In this document: piece by piece, positions 10,143 to 18,289 of the stretch
Layout: each line of letters opens with the position of its first letter
Position numbering within the stretch: position 1 is the first letter of the stretch
NCBI RefSeq assembly: GCF_007049795.1
Contig: NZ_SCFY01000007.1
Location: 62,001 to 126,000 of the forward strand
Direction: 5' to 3'
DNA: 64,000 nt
Source of the DNA: Ectopseudomonas mendocina
Lineage (GTDB): Bacteria; Pseudomonadota; Gammaproteobacteria; Pseudomonadales; Pseudomonadaceae
The notes under the pieces: generated by a model
What the model was told of the DNA's origin: nothing
The model's input: only the letters and a program-made list of their open reading frames with translations
The model's database searches: none
Program-made: the position numbers and the translations under genes

Positions 10143-10160
10143 GGGCTCCCGAAGGAGCCC
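10143..10160. terminator. Hairpin between convergent pyrD and rmf
   Basis: A 7-bp stem (GGGCTCC / GGAGCCC) with a CGAA loop lies 17 bp after pyrD. There is no good T run on either strand, so termination is possible but not certain. Confidence 0.5.
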
Positions 10161-10219
10161 CTGGGCTTGCGCCCGCCGCCCGGAGGGGGTCGGCATGGTG
10201 AAGTCGGGTGTGTTCCTGA

Positions 10220-10435
10220 TCAGCCGACAGCGTGAAGTTCGTTGAGTCGATGAATACCGGCTGTGCCGGTCAGCCCATCCCAGTTATCGCCACGGCCCTC
10301 ACGCCAGCCATTGAGCCAGGCCTGACGAACCGAAGGTAGGGTAAAGGGGCAAAGTTCGCGGGATTTACCATTGATGCCGTACTGATAGCCGCGCAAAAAA
10401 GCTCTTTCTAACGGATCACGCTTAAGTCTTCTCAT
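10220..10435 (-). CDS. rmf: Ribosome modulation factor Rmf
   Basis: Rmf dimerises 70S ribosomes into inactive 100S particles in stationary phase. The 71-residue sequence is highly basic and carries the family's MRRLKRDPLERAFLRGYQYG opening, followed by CPFTLPSVRQAWLNGW and GLTGTAGIHRL. The start has GAGGG upstream. A long 5' leader with a hairpin precedes it (see the leader entry), suggesting RNA-level control. Confidence 0.97.
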   Translation of the reverse strand: MRRLKRDPLERAFLRGYQYGINGKSRELCPFTLPSVRQAWLNGWREGRGDNWDGLTGTAGIHRLNELHAVG

Positions 10436-10560
10436 AGGGTGTTGCCCTCACTGTTGACTGTTATGTCCCGTTGGCCTTGTGGCAAGGCCGGGCAGAAATC
10501 TTCTGCCTGCGAAAGTCCGCTGCCGGCGTGGCGAACTTTCTGTGCCTTCGCCGTTGCAGC
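10436..10560 (-). ncRNA. Putative structured 5' leader of rmf (rmf RNA motif)
   Basis: Upstream of rmf on the minus strand lie more than 120 bases without a gene that contain a 7-bp hairpin (10473-10489, arms GGCCTTG / CAAGGCC) and repeated GCGAAGG/GCGAAAG-like stretches. A conserved 'rmf RNA motif' has been described upstream of rmf in Pseudomonas by comparative genomics, and position and content fit. Borders are approximate and I did not fold it. Confidence 0.55.
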
Positions 10561-10851
10561 GAAAGCCTTAGGTAGTGTTCTAACGAATGCACCGGGGCCT
10601 GTGAATGATCGATTTGTCATAAGGGCGTAACCTAAATGCGGGTGAGGCCATAAGGGGGCTGGTGATACGTCCAGCCTCTTTCGGCCAGGCGCCGTCATAT
10701 CTGGCTGTGCACGTAGATGCCGTCATTTTGCTAGTGCAAATGAGAGTGCTTGCTTATTCCGACGAAGGGTCGCGCTGTGACCTTTTGTCACTTATTTTGA
10801 GTCGAGGTGCGCCCAAGCACCTCTCTGATTGCCATAGGCAGTGGAACATCC
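10561..10851. other. Intergenic region between divergent rmf and rlmKL
   Basis: About 290 bases that should hold the promoters of rmf (minus) and rlmKL (plus). No clear gene, repeat or operator was recognised. An 88-codon open frame over 10432-10698 on the minus strand does not look like a protein. Confidence 0.5.
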
Positions 10852-13032
10852 ATGTCTGATCGTTACGAAATCGTGCTGACCTGCCCCAAGGGGCTCGAAG
10901 GGCTGTTGCTGGAAGAGGCCAAGGCGCTGGGGCTGGAAGAAGCGTGCGAGCAAACGGCCGCGATCCGCGGCCACGCTGAAATCGAAGTGGCTTACCGGCT
11001 GTGCCTGTGGTCGCGCCTGGCCAACCGCGTGCTGTTGGTGCTGTCGCGCTTTGCCATGAACAACGCTGACGAGCTTTATGACGGCGTGCAGGCGATCGAC
11101 TGGCGCGACCATCTGGAGCCGTCCGGCAGCCTGGCGGTGGAGTTCAGTGGCAACGGTTCGGGTATCGACAACACCCACTTCGGTGCACTCAAGGTCAAGG
11201 ACGCTATTGTCGACCGGTTGCGTACCGCGGGCGGCGAGCGGCCCAGCATCGACAAACTCAACCCGGACCTGCGCGTGCATCTGCGCCTGGATCGCGGTGA
11301 GGCGGTGCTTTCCCTGGATCTTTCCGGTCATAGCCTGCACCAGCGCGGTTACCGCCTGCAGCAAGGCGCTGCACCGTTGAAGGAGAACCTGGCTGCGGCG
11401 GTGTTGATCCGTGCCGGTTGGCCGCGCATTGCTGCTGAGGGTGGCGCCCTGGCTGACCCGATGTGCGGTGTGGGCACCTTCCTGGTGGAGGCGGCGTTGA
11501 TGGCAGCCGATATCGCCCCCAATCTCAAACGTGAGCGCTGGGGCTTCTCCAACTGGCTCGGCCACGTGCCGGCAATCTGGAAGAAGCTGCACGCCGAAGC
11601 CGAGCAGCGCGCGGCAGCGGGTCTGGCCAAGCCGCCGTTGTGGATTCGTGGTTACGAAGCCGATCCGCGGCTTATCCAGCCTGGGCGCAACAACGTCGAG
11701 CGCGCCGGTCTGTCCGACTGGGTGAAAATCTATCAGGGCGAGCTGGGCAGTTTCGAGCCGCGCCCGGACCAGAATCAGAAGGGCCTGGTGATCAGCAACC
11801 CGCCTTATGGCGAGCGCTTGGGCGACGAAGCCAGCCTGTTGTATCTCTATCAGAACCTCGGCGAGCGCCTGCGCCAGGCCTGCCTGGGGTGGGAAGCGGC
11901 AGTATTTACCGGCGCGCCCGAACTGGGCAAACGCATGGGCCTGCGCAGCCACAAGCAGTACGCGTTCTGGAACGGCGCACTGCCCTGCAAACTGTTGTTG
12001 ATCAAGGTGCAGACCGAGCAGTTCGTTACCGGTGAGCGGCGTGCGCGTGAAGACGATCAAGAGCCAGCGCAGGATGCGCCGCAACAGGCGCGTCTGTCCG
12101 AAGGCGGGCAGATGTTCGCCAATCGTCTGCAGAAGAATCTCAAACAACTGGGTAAGTGGGCGCGCCGCGAAGGTGTCGAGTGCTATCGGCTGTACGATGC
12201 CGACATGCCCGAGTATGCCGTGGCAGTCGATCTGTACCGCGATTACGTACATGTCCAGGAATATGCCGCGCCGCGTTCGATCGACCCGGACAAGGCGCAG
12301 GCACGCCTGCTCGATGCCCTGGCCGCGATCCCGCAGGCGCTGGGCGTGGCTCAGAGTCGTGTGGTCATCAAGCGGCGTGAACGCCAGACAGGTACCAAGC
12401 AGTATCAGCGTCAGGCCGCGCAGGGCGAGTTCATGGAAGTGAACGAAGGCGGGGTCAAGCTGCTGGTCAACCTCACCGATTATCTGGATACCGGGCTGTT
12501 CCTCGATCATCGCCCGTTGCGCCTACGTCTGCAGCGCGAGGCGGCCGGCAAGCGGTTCCTCAACCTGTTCTGTTACACCGCGACGGCCACCGTGCATGCG
12601 GCCAAGGGCGGCGCGCGCAGCACCACCAGCGTCGATCTGTCAAAAACCTATCTGGACTGGGCGCGTCGTAATCTCGCGCTCAACGGTTTTTCCGATAAGC
12701 ACCGCCTGGAGCAGGGCGACGTGATGGCCTGGCTGGGAGAGGATCGTGGTGAGTACGAGTTGATCTTCATCGACCCGCCGACCTTCTCCAACTCCAAGCG
12801 CATGGAAGGTGTATTCGATGTGCAGCGTGACCACGTCGAGCTGCTCGACCTGGCCATGGCGCGTCTGGCCCGTGGCGGCGTGCTGTACTTCTCCAACAAC
12901 TTCCGCAAGTTCCAGCTGGATGAGAGCCTGGTGGCGCGCTATCAGGTCGAGGAGATCAGCGCGCAGACGCTGGACCCGGACTTCGCCCGCAACCCGAAGA
13001 TCCACCGCGCCTGGCGTTTCACCGCCCGCTGA
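10852..13032 (+). CDS. rlmL: Bifunctional 23S rRNA methyltransferase RlmKL (G2445 N2 and G2069 N7)
   Basis: The protein (726 residues) joins two SAM-dependent methyltransferases acting on helix 74 of 23S rRNA. The N-terminal half has a THUMP domain (about residues 45-155) and the RlmL catalytic domain with DPMCGVGTFLVEAALMAADI and the NPPYGERLGD motif. The C-terminal half is RlmK, with LFCYTATATVHAAKGGA, then FIDPPTFSNSKRM. The start at 10852 (MSDRYEIVLTC) is the conserved one; the frame is open 15 codons upstream. A large palindrome follows the gene. Confidence 0.96.
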   Translation: MSDRYEIVLTCPKGLEGLLLEEAKALGLEEACEQTAAIRGHAEIEVAYRLCLWSRLANRVLLVLSRFAMNNADELYDGVQAIDWRDHLEPSGSLAVEFSGNGSGIDNTHFGALKVKDAIVDRLRTAGGERPSIDKLNPDLRVHLRLDRGEAVLSLDLSGHSLHQRGYRLQQGAAPLKENLAAAVLIRAGWPRIAAEGGALADPMCGVGTFLVEAALMAADIAPNLKRERWGFSNWLGHVPAIWKKLHAEAEQRAAAGLAKPPLWIRGYEADPRLIQPGRNNVERAGLSDWVKIYQGELGSFEPRPDQNQKGLVISNPPYGERLGDEASLLYLYQNLGERLRQACLGWEAAVFTGAPELGKRMGLRSHKQYAFWNGALPCKLLLIKVQTEQFVTGERRAREDDQEPAQDAPQQARLSEGGQMFANRLQKNLKQLGKWARREGVECYRLYDADMPEYAVAVDLYRDYVHVQEYAAPRSIDPDKAQARLLDALAAIPQALGVAQSRVVIKRRERQTGTKQYQRQAAQGEFMEVNEGGVKLLVNLTDYLDTGLFLDHRPLRLRLQREAAGKRFLNLFCYTATATVHAAKGGARSTTSVDLSKTYLDWARRNLALNGFSDKHRLEQGDVMAWLGEDRGEYELIFIDPPTFSNSKRMEGVFDVQRDHVELLDLAMARLARGGVLYFSNNFRKFQLDESLVARYQVEEISAQTLDPDFARNPKIHRAWRFTAR

Positions 13033-13043
13033 TTACATCGCTA

Positions 13044-13089
13044 GGACACAATCCGGGGTCTGGTTCATAAAAGCCCCCGGATTGTGTCC
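13044..13089. repeat. 15-bp perfect inverted repeat after rlmKL
   Basis: Arms GGACACAATCCGGGG (13044-13058) and its complement (13075-13089) are separated by 16 bases and followed by GGGCTAC. It lies between convergent rlmKL and dacB, probably as a terminator; the outer sequence resembles the 'CCGGATTG..GGGCTAC' palindromes that are dispersed in pseudomonads. Confidence 0.7.
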
Positions 13090-13104
13090 GGGCTACAAAA
13101 ATCG

Positions 13105-14541
13105 TCAGCGCTTGGGTTGGCTGTAGGTGTCGAGCAGTACCTGATCGAGAATCGAGGTGGCGCCCCAGGGTTTCGGGTCGTTGAGGATGGCGACCACGGC
13201 CCAGTCCTGGCCGTTGCTGTCGCGGCTGAAGCCGGCGATGGCGCGCACGTTATTCAGGGTGCCGGTCTTGATGTGCGCTTCGCCCACCAGCGGCGTGCGT
13301 TGCAGGCGCCGGCGCATGGTGCCGTCCATTGCTACCAGCGGCATCGAGCTGCGGAACTCGGCAGCGTAAGGGCTGCGCCAGGCCGCCTGGAGTATCAGCG
13401 CCATTTCCCGTGCGCTGATGCGCTCGGCGCGCGACAGGCCGGAGCCATTCTCCATCACCAGATGCGGTGCTGTGATGCCCTTGCGTGCCAGCCAATTGCG
13501 GATGACGCGCTGCGCGGCCATGGAGTCATCCTTGTCGGCTTCGGTACGGAACTGTGCGCCGATGCTGAGGAACAACTGCCGTGCCATGGTGTTGTTGCTG
13601 TACTTGTTGATGTCGCGGACGATCTCCACCACATCGGGCGAGAAGGCGCGTACCAGCATGCGGGCGTCTTCCGGAACGGCGCCCTGGCGGTCCTTGCCGA
13701 GGATCTTGCCGCCCAGTTCCTGCCAGATGCCGCGTACCGCGCCAGCTGCGTAGCTGGGGTGGTCGAGCAACGACAGGTAGGTCTGCGCGCTGCAGCCTTC
13801 GGCCAGTTGGCCACTGACGATCAGTGTGGTGCCGTCGAACTGATCCACTGCGTTATAGCGAATGTCGGGCCAGGAAGGGCACTTTGCGGCCTTGAGCAGG
13901 CGGACCTGGTTATCGATACGGATCGAGGCGATGGGCGGGTCCATGGCGATGCTCACCTTGCCGTCTTCGGCGCGGGTGATGAAACGTTGCGCCTTGAGGT
14001 TGACCAGCAGCGAGTCGGGTTTTACCAGGAACGGCTTGTTGGCGTCGCCGCCATCGTCGTTGAACGCCGGCAATTGCGGGGCGACGAAGAAGCTGCGATC
14101 AAGCACCAGGTCCCCTTGAACCTGACGCACGCCATTGATGCGCAGGTCGCGCAGCAGCAGCCAGAGCTTCTCCATGTTCAGTTTCGGGTCGCCGCCACCC
14201 TTGAGATAGAGGTTGCCATGCAGCACGCCATCCTTCAGCGGGCCGTCGGTATAGAACTCGGTCTTCCACTGATGGTTGGGCCCCAGCAGCTCCAGTGCCG
14301 CGTAGGTTGTCACCAGCTTCATGGTGGAGGCCGGGTTGACCGAGATATCGGCATTGAACTGCAGGCCGCCAGCCTGCCCGCCCAGAGGCACGGTCATCAC
14401 CGACAGCGCGTTGTTGGAAATCTTGTTGGCCTTCAGCGCCTGCTCGACCTTGGCAGGGAGTGCGGCGCTGGCAGCGTGGCAGGACAGGGCGAGGGGGAGA
14501 AGCAGGGCGCTCAGCGCCAGTTGGCGAAACCGCTGAATCAT
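13105..14541 (-). CDS. dacB: D-alanyl-D-alanine carboxypeptidase/endopeptidase (PBP4, DacB)
   Basis: This periplasmic S13 peptidase (478 residues) trims and opens peptidoglycan cross-links. It has a signal peptide (MIQRFRQLALSALLLPLALSC...HAASA, cut near residue 25). The three active-site motifs are visible: SxxK in NPASTMKL, SxN in KYSNNTMARQ, and KTG in HIKTGTLNNV. A PBP4-type insertion lies between the first two. The start at 14541 gives a proper signal peptide; the frame is open 45 codons further. In P. aeruginosa loss of DacB is known to raise AmpC expression. Confidence 0.95.
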   Translation of the reverse strand: MIQRFRQLALSALLLPLALSCHAASAALPAKVEQALKANKISNNALSVMTVPLGGQAGGLQFNADISVNPASTMKLVTTYAALELLGPNHQWKTEFYTDGPLKDGVLHGNLYLKGGGDPKLNMEKLWLLLRDLRINGVRQVQGDLVLDRSFFVAPQLPAFNDDGGDANKPFLVKPDSLLVNLKAQRFITRAEDGKVSIAMDPPIASIRIDNQVRLLKAAKCPSWPDIRYNAVDQFDGTTLIVSGQLAEGCSAQTYLSLLDHPSYAAGAVRGIWQELGGKILGKDRQGAVPEDARMLVRAFSPDVVEIVRDINKYSNNTMARQLFLSIGAQFRTEADKDDSMAAQRVIRNWLARKGITAPHLVMENGSGLSRAERISAREMALILQAAWRSPYAAEFRSSMPLVAMDGTMRRRLQRTPLVGEAHIKTGTLNNVRAIAGFSRDSNGQDWAVVAILNDPKPWGATSILDQVLLDTYSQPKR

Positions 14542-14789
14542 CGACAGGAACCTTCCGCAGTCAGGCGGGAGTGACGTGGGAGACAGACAAACGACAGTCC
14601 GACTCGGGGAAAAGTTGCCGGCATTATGCCGCAAGATTCTGCTCGCAGTCGGCCCCGCCAGGTTAAAAACAGTCACTGCAAACAGCTGGCGTTCAACATG
14701 TTCGAAGGGCCGGCAGGACGATACAAAACGGGCGCTCTGGCGGCGAAACTGCTAGAGTGCCGCGCGTTATTACCTTTGAGGATTGTTTC

Positions 14790-15131
14790 ATGGCGACCAA
14801 CCGTTCCCGCCGTCTGCGCAAGAAGCTCTGTGTCGATGAATTCCAGGAGCTGGGCTTCGAGCTGACCCTGAACTTCAAGGCCGACTTGAGCGACCAGACC
14901 CTCGACGATTTCGTCGATCAGTTCCTCGATCAGGCCATCGCCGGCAATGGTCTGGATTACGTAGGTGGCGAAGACTTCGGTCTGGTCTGCCTGGCCAAGC
15001 GTGGCTCGGTCAACGAGGAGCAGCGTGCTGCCGTCGAGGCCTGGCTGAAAGGCCGTGACGAACTGGAGAAGTTCGAGCTCAGCCCGCTGCAGGACGTCTG
15101 GTACCCGGAAAACCCGATCAACCAGGCTTGA
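14790..15131 (+). CDS. yggL: YggL family protein (DUF469, 50S ribosome-associated)
   Basis: A 113-residue protein opening MATNRSRRLRKKLCVDEFQE, then GFELTLNFK, with FVDQFLDQAI and GGEDFGLVC; it matches the YggL/DUF469 family, members of which bind the large ribosomal subunit. The start at 14790 fits the family; codons upstream to 14757 read differently. It stands alone between dacB (opposite strand) and a repeat-bearing intergenic region. Confidence 0.9.
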   Translation: MATNRSRRLRKKLCVDEFQELGFELTLNFKADLSDQTLDDFVDQFLDQAIAGNGLDYVGGEDFGLVCLAKRGSVNEEQRAAVEAWLKGRDELEKFELSPLQDVWYPENPINQA

Positions 15132-15138
15132 TTGCTAC

Positions 15139-15162
15139 TCGGCGCCGGGTTCCCAGGCGCCG
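15139..15162 (+). terminator. Possible terminator after yggL
   Basis: A 7-bp GC-rich hairpin (CGGCGCC / GGCGCCG, loop of nine) begins nine bases after the yggL stop and is followed by CCTCAGCTTTTGG, a weak T stretch. Confidence 0.5.
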
Positions 15163-15204
15163 CCTCAGCTTTTGGCTGATCCAGGCCATGGCCTGATACC
15201 TGAC

Positions 15205-15272
15205 TGCAGGAGCGGCTCTGCTCTCGAGTCGAAGCGTTGACCAACGTTTCGCGAGCAGAGCTCGTTCCTACA
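15205..15272. repeat. Dispersed palindromic repeat, family A, copy 1
   Basis: An imperfect long inverted repeat with outer ends TGCAGGAGCG.. and ..CTCGTTCCTACA and inner GCTCTGCTC / GAGCAGAGC. A cleaner copy of the same element lies at 30443-30513. It sits between the stop codons of convergent yggL and the HD-GYP gene. Confidence 0.75.
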
Positions 15273-18219
15273 GCACTCCTGCCTTTTCCAAGACCATCTG
15301 TTCGTCCACCTGATCGATCTGTTCGGGCTGCATGAAGCGTTCGGCGTAGCGCCGATAGATGCCAGCGCGAATGAACAGCGCGAACAGCTGCGGGTCGATG
15401 TGCGCGCCCTTGCACATGCCGACCATGATGTTCAGCGCCTCCGACAGCGTCTTGCCTTTCTTGTAGGGGCGATCCACCGCCGTCAGTGCTTCGAAGATAT
15501 CGGCGATCGCCATCATGCGTGCCGGCAGGCTCATCTGTTCGCGCGTCAGGCGTTTGGGATAGCCCGTGCCGTCCATCTTCTCGTGATGCCCACCGGCGAT
15601 CTCGGTGACGTTCTGCAGATGCTTGGGGAAGGGCAGACGGTCGAGCATCAGGATGGTCTGCACGATGTGGTGGTTGATGATGTAGCGCTCTTCGGCCGTC
15701 AGCGTGCCGCGGGCGATGCTCAGGTTGTGCAACTCGCCGCGGTTGAATTTGTATTGCGGCACTTCCAGCTTGAAGCCCCAGCGATTGTCTGGCGCGATCA
15801 CCTCCTGGTCGGCGCGCTCGATCAGATGGTCGAGGCGGTCAGCGAGCAGCGGCTCCTCCACCGGCAGGCTGCTGGGGGCCGAGTGCTCCAGGCGCTTGGC
15901 TTCCTCCCAGGAAACGCCCAGGCGATTGTCCAGTGTGCGTAGCCAGCGTCGTTCGGCGATCTGCTTGAGGCGAGTCTGGTCGTCATCGGCCATGGCCTCG
16001 CCACCCAGATTGATGCGCGCGATGAAGGCGAATTCGTCGTCCAGATCGCTCAGCAGCTGGTCGCGCAGAGCCGCCAGTGCGCTTTCTTCAGCACCTTCGG
16101 CACGACCACGCCAATAGGCGACCCAGGCATCGCGCTTGAGTACCTCGAAGCGCATGCGTATTTCGTGGATGCGGTCGTACAGGGTTTCCAGTTTGGTCGC
16201 CTTGTCGACCACGTATTCCGGCGTGGTGACCTTGCCACAGTCATGCAGCCAGGCGGCGATATGCAGCGCCTCCCATTCTTCTTCGCTGGGGTTGTAATCA
16301 CGAAACTCGGGGGCGTCGCTCTCGGCCGCAGCACGGGCCAGCATCAGGGTGATTTCCGGTACGCGCTGACAGTGGCCGCCGGTATAGGGACTCTTGGCGT
16401 CGATGGCGCCGGCGATCAGCTGGATGAAGGCATCGAGCAACTGCTTCTGCCTGGCCAGCAGGCGTTGGCTCTCGATGCACAGGGCTGCACTGCCTGAGAC
16501 GGCATCTACGAAGGCGACACGGTCGGGGCTGAGCATGCTCTCGCTGTTCTCGCCGGTGTCACGTTGCAGCAGCACCAGCACGCCGACGGTGTCGCCCTGA
16601 CGGTTGTGCAGGCCGGCCGCGATCAGGTGCAGGCGCGGGCTGTCCATGGCCGACAGCAGCCCCTGGAATTTCCCCGCCTGATCGAAGCCGATGGACGTGG
16701 CGATGCTGTTACCACCGCTGGCCGGGCGTTGTAACCAGGTGGGCAGGGTTGGGTCGTCATGGGCCAGGCCGTGGATGCCGAGGTCGGCGAGGTTGCGGCT
16801 CTGACCGTCGAGGATCAGCCCATGGGGCTCCAGGCGTCCGCTGTCGTTGTCCAGCAGGTAGAGCAGGCCGCCCTGGGCCTCGCTGATGGAGACGGTAGCG
16901 TCCATCACGCGTTTGATCAGTGCTTCGAACTGGGTTTCCGCAGACAGGCTGGCGGCGATGTCGAGGAAGCTCGACAGAGTGTCCTTCATGCTGCTCATGG
17001 ACACTGCCAACTGGTCGACTTCGAGAATCGGCGAGCGCCCGCTGGCCGGGTAGGCGAAGTCGAAGCGGCGGATGGCCTGCGCCTCCTGCACCAGGCTGCG
17101 CAGCGGTTTGACCACCAGGCGCGAGGTCAGCCAGCCAAGGGGCAGGCACAGCAACAAGGTGGTGAGGGTGATCAGGGCACCCTGCCAGCGTATGCGGTAT
17201 GCCTCGGCCAGCAGTTCCTGCTCGGGGACCAGCAGCGCCAGATGCAAACCTTGCGGGCCGCCTTCCTGGATGTGCCGATGGGCCATGGCCCAGCGTTGCT
17301 TGGCCAGCTCGATGACGCCTTCGTCCTGTTCGTTCAACTGACCCGCCAGCAGTTCACCCAAGGCCGGGTTGAGCTCACTGACCTTGACCAGCGATACCTT
17401 GCCGTCGACCTCCTTGAGCAGACGGCTGCTCTCGGGGTAAGCCACGGCGTTGCCATCGCTGTCAGCAAGCACCACCTGGCTGTTGGGGGTGACGCGGTGG
17501 CTGGCCAGGGTGGCGGACAGGTCATTCAGGGTCAGGTCTGCGCCGATCACCGTGGTCAGGCCGCTGCGCCTGGCCAGGGTAGTGCCGATTTCCCGGGTGG
17601 AGAAGAACAGATAGGGTGCGGTGGTGATCTGCCCACCGTCGCCGCGGGCGCGCTTGAACCACTCGCGTTGCCTCGGATCATAGGGTTCGCTGAGGTTCTG
17701 CCGGCGGCTGAGCGGGTTCAATGAGCCGTCATAGAACAGGTAGTCGCTCTCGGTGCCGACGCTGCTGCGGTCGATGGCCCAGACCTGGTAGGCGGCTTTG
17801 TCCGGTGCGTCGAAACGTTGCTTGAGCATGTCACTGCGCAGCGGTCTGACCATGAAGAAATCACCATCTTCATAACCCAGGTAGATCGAGGCCAGCTTGG
17901 GGTTGTCGCGCAGGGCCTGAACGAACAGCGGCAGCATTTCCAGGCGTTCGTCGAGCGTATCGGCCTGGGTGGCGGGGTGCAGCGCCAGCAGGCTGAGCAG
18001 ATGGCGTATTGGGCGATAGGTGCTATCCAGGTCCTTCTGTACGTCGTGCTGGATGCGCTCGAACAGGGTCGAACTGCTGGAGAAGATCAGTCGGCTGGTC
18101 TGTTGATAGTTGAATAGCCCCAGCACCACGCCGGTGAACAGCAGTAGCAAGGTGAACAGGACGCTGATGTGAACATGCAGGGGAAAACGGCGTTCGCGCG
18201 CAACCGCTGTATTGGGCAT
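15268..18219 (-). CDS. Membrane HD-GYP phosphodiesterase with dCache, HAMP and GAF domains
   Basis: A predicted cyclic-di-GMP phosphodiesterase with its own sensor (983 residues). A membrane segment (about 16-38) precedes a long periplasmic dCache-type domain, a second segment lies near 345-368, then a HAMP linker and a GAF domain (about 430-600). The catalytic part has HDCGKVTTPEY (around residue 675) and HHEKMDGTGYP at 878-888, followed by EALTAVDRPYK, so metal and GYP residues are intact. About 200 residues separate the two motifs, far more than the roughly 60-80 of simple HD-GYP domains, because of a charged helical insertion. The ligand is not known. The stop overlaps the outer end of the family A repeat. 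Confidence 0.9.
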   Translation of the reverse strand: MPNTAVARERRFPLHVHISVLFTLLLLFTGVVLGLFNYQQTSRLIFSSSSTLFERIQHDVQKDLDSTYRPIRHLLSLLALHPATQADTLDERLEMLPLFVQALRDNPKLASIYLGYEDGDFFMVRPLRSDMLKQRFDAPDKAAYQVWAIDRSSVGTESDYLFYDGSLNPLSRRQNLSEPYDPRQREWFKRARGDGGQITTAPYLFFSTREIGTTLARRSGLTTVIGADLTLNDLSATLASHRVTPNSQVVLADSDGNAVAYPESSRLLKEVDGKVSLVKVSELNPALGELLAGQLNEQDEGVIELAKQRWAMAHRHIQEGGPQGLHLALLVPEQELLAEAYRIRWQGALITLTTLLLCLPLGWLTSRLVVKPLRSLVQEAQAIRRFDFAYPASGRSPILEVDQLAVSMSSMKDTLSSFLDIAASLSAETQFEALIKRVMDATVSISEAQGGLLYLLDNDSGRLEPHGLILDGQSRNLADLGIHGLAHDDPTLPTWLQRPASGGNSIATSIGFDQAGKFQGLLSAMDSPRLHLIAAGLHNRQGDTVGVLVLLQRDTGENSESMLSPDRVAFVDAVSGSAALCIESQRLLARQKQLLDAFIQLIAGAIDAKSPYTGGHCQRVPEITLMLARAAAESDAPEFRDYNPSEEEWEALHIAAWLHDCGKVTTPEYVVDKATKLETLYDRIHEIRMRFEVLKRDAWVAYWRGRAEGAEESALAALRDQLLSDLDDEFAFIARINLGGEAMADDDQTRLKQIAERRWLRTLDNRLGVSWEEAKRLEHSAPSSLPVEEPLLADRLDHLIERADQEVIAPDNRWGFKLEVPQYKFNRGELHNLSIARGTLTAEERYIINHHIVQTILMLDRLPFPKHLQNVTEIAGGHHEKMDGTGYPKRLTREQMSLPARMMAIADIFEALTAVDRPYKKGKTLSEALNIMVGMCKGAHIDPQLFALFIRAGIYRRYAERFMQPEQIDQVDEQMVLEKAGVL

Positions 18220-18289
18220 CGCACTTCACTCCTTGCTGGCGCTGCAGGCTCCAACAGCATAGTGAAGTGTGGGCGAATCTGCCTAAACG

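Noticed and set aside
10432..10698. An 88-codon minus-strand frame upstream of rmf
   Set aside because: Overlaps the proposed structured rmf leader; no ribosome site and no protein-like sequence.
10792..12510. A 572-codon open frame on the minus strand
   Set aside because: Antisense to rlmKL; typical high-GC shadow with no ribosome site or recognisable domain.
13084..14574. A 496-codon open frame on the plus strand
   Set aside because: It is exactly antisense to dacB, whose signal peptide and three active-site motifs are clear; the antisense product is Gln/His/Ala-rich without any domain.
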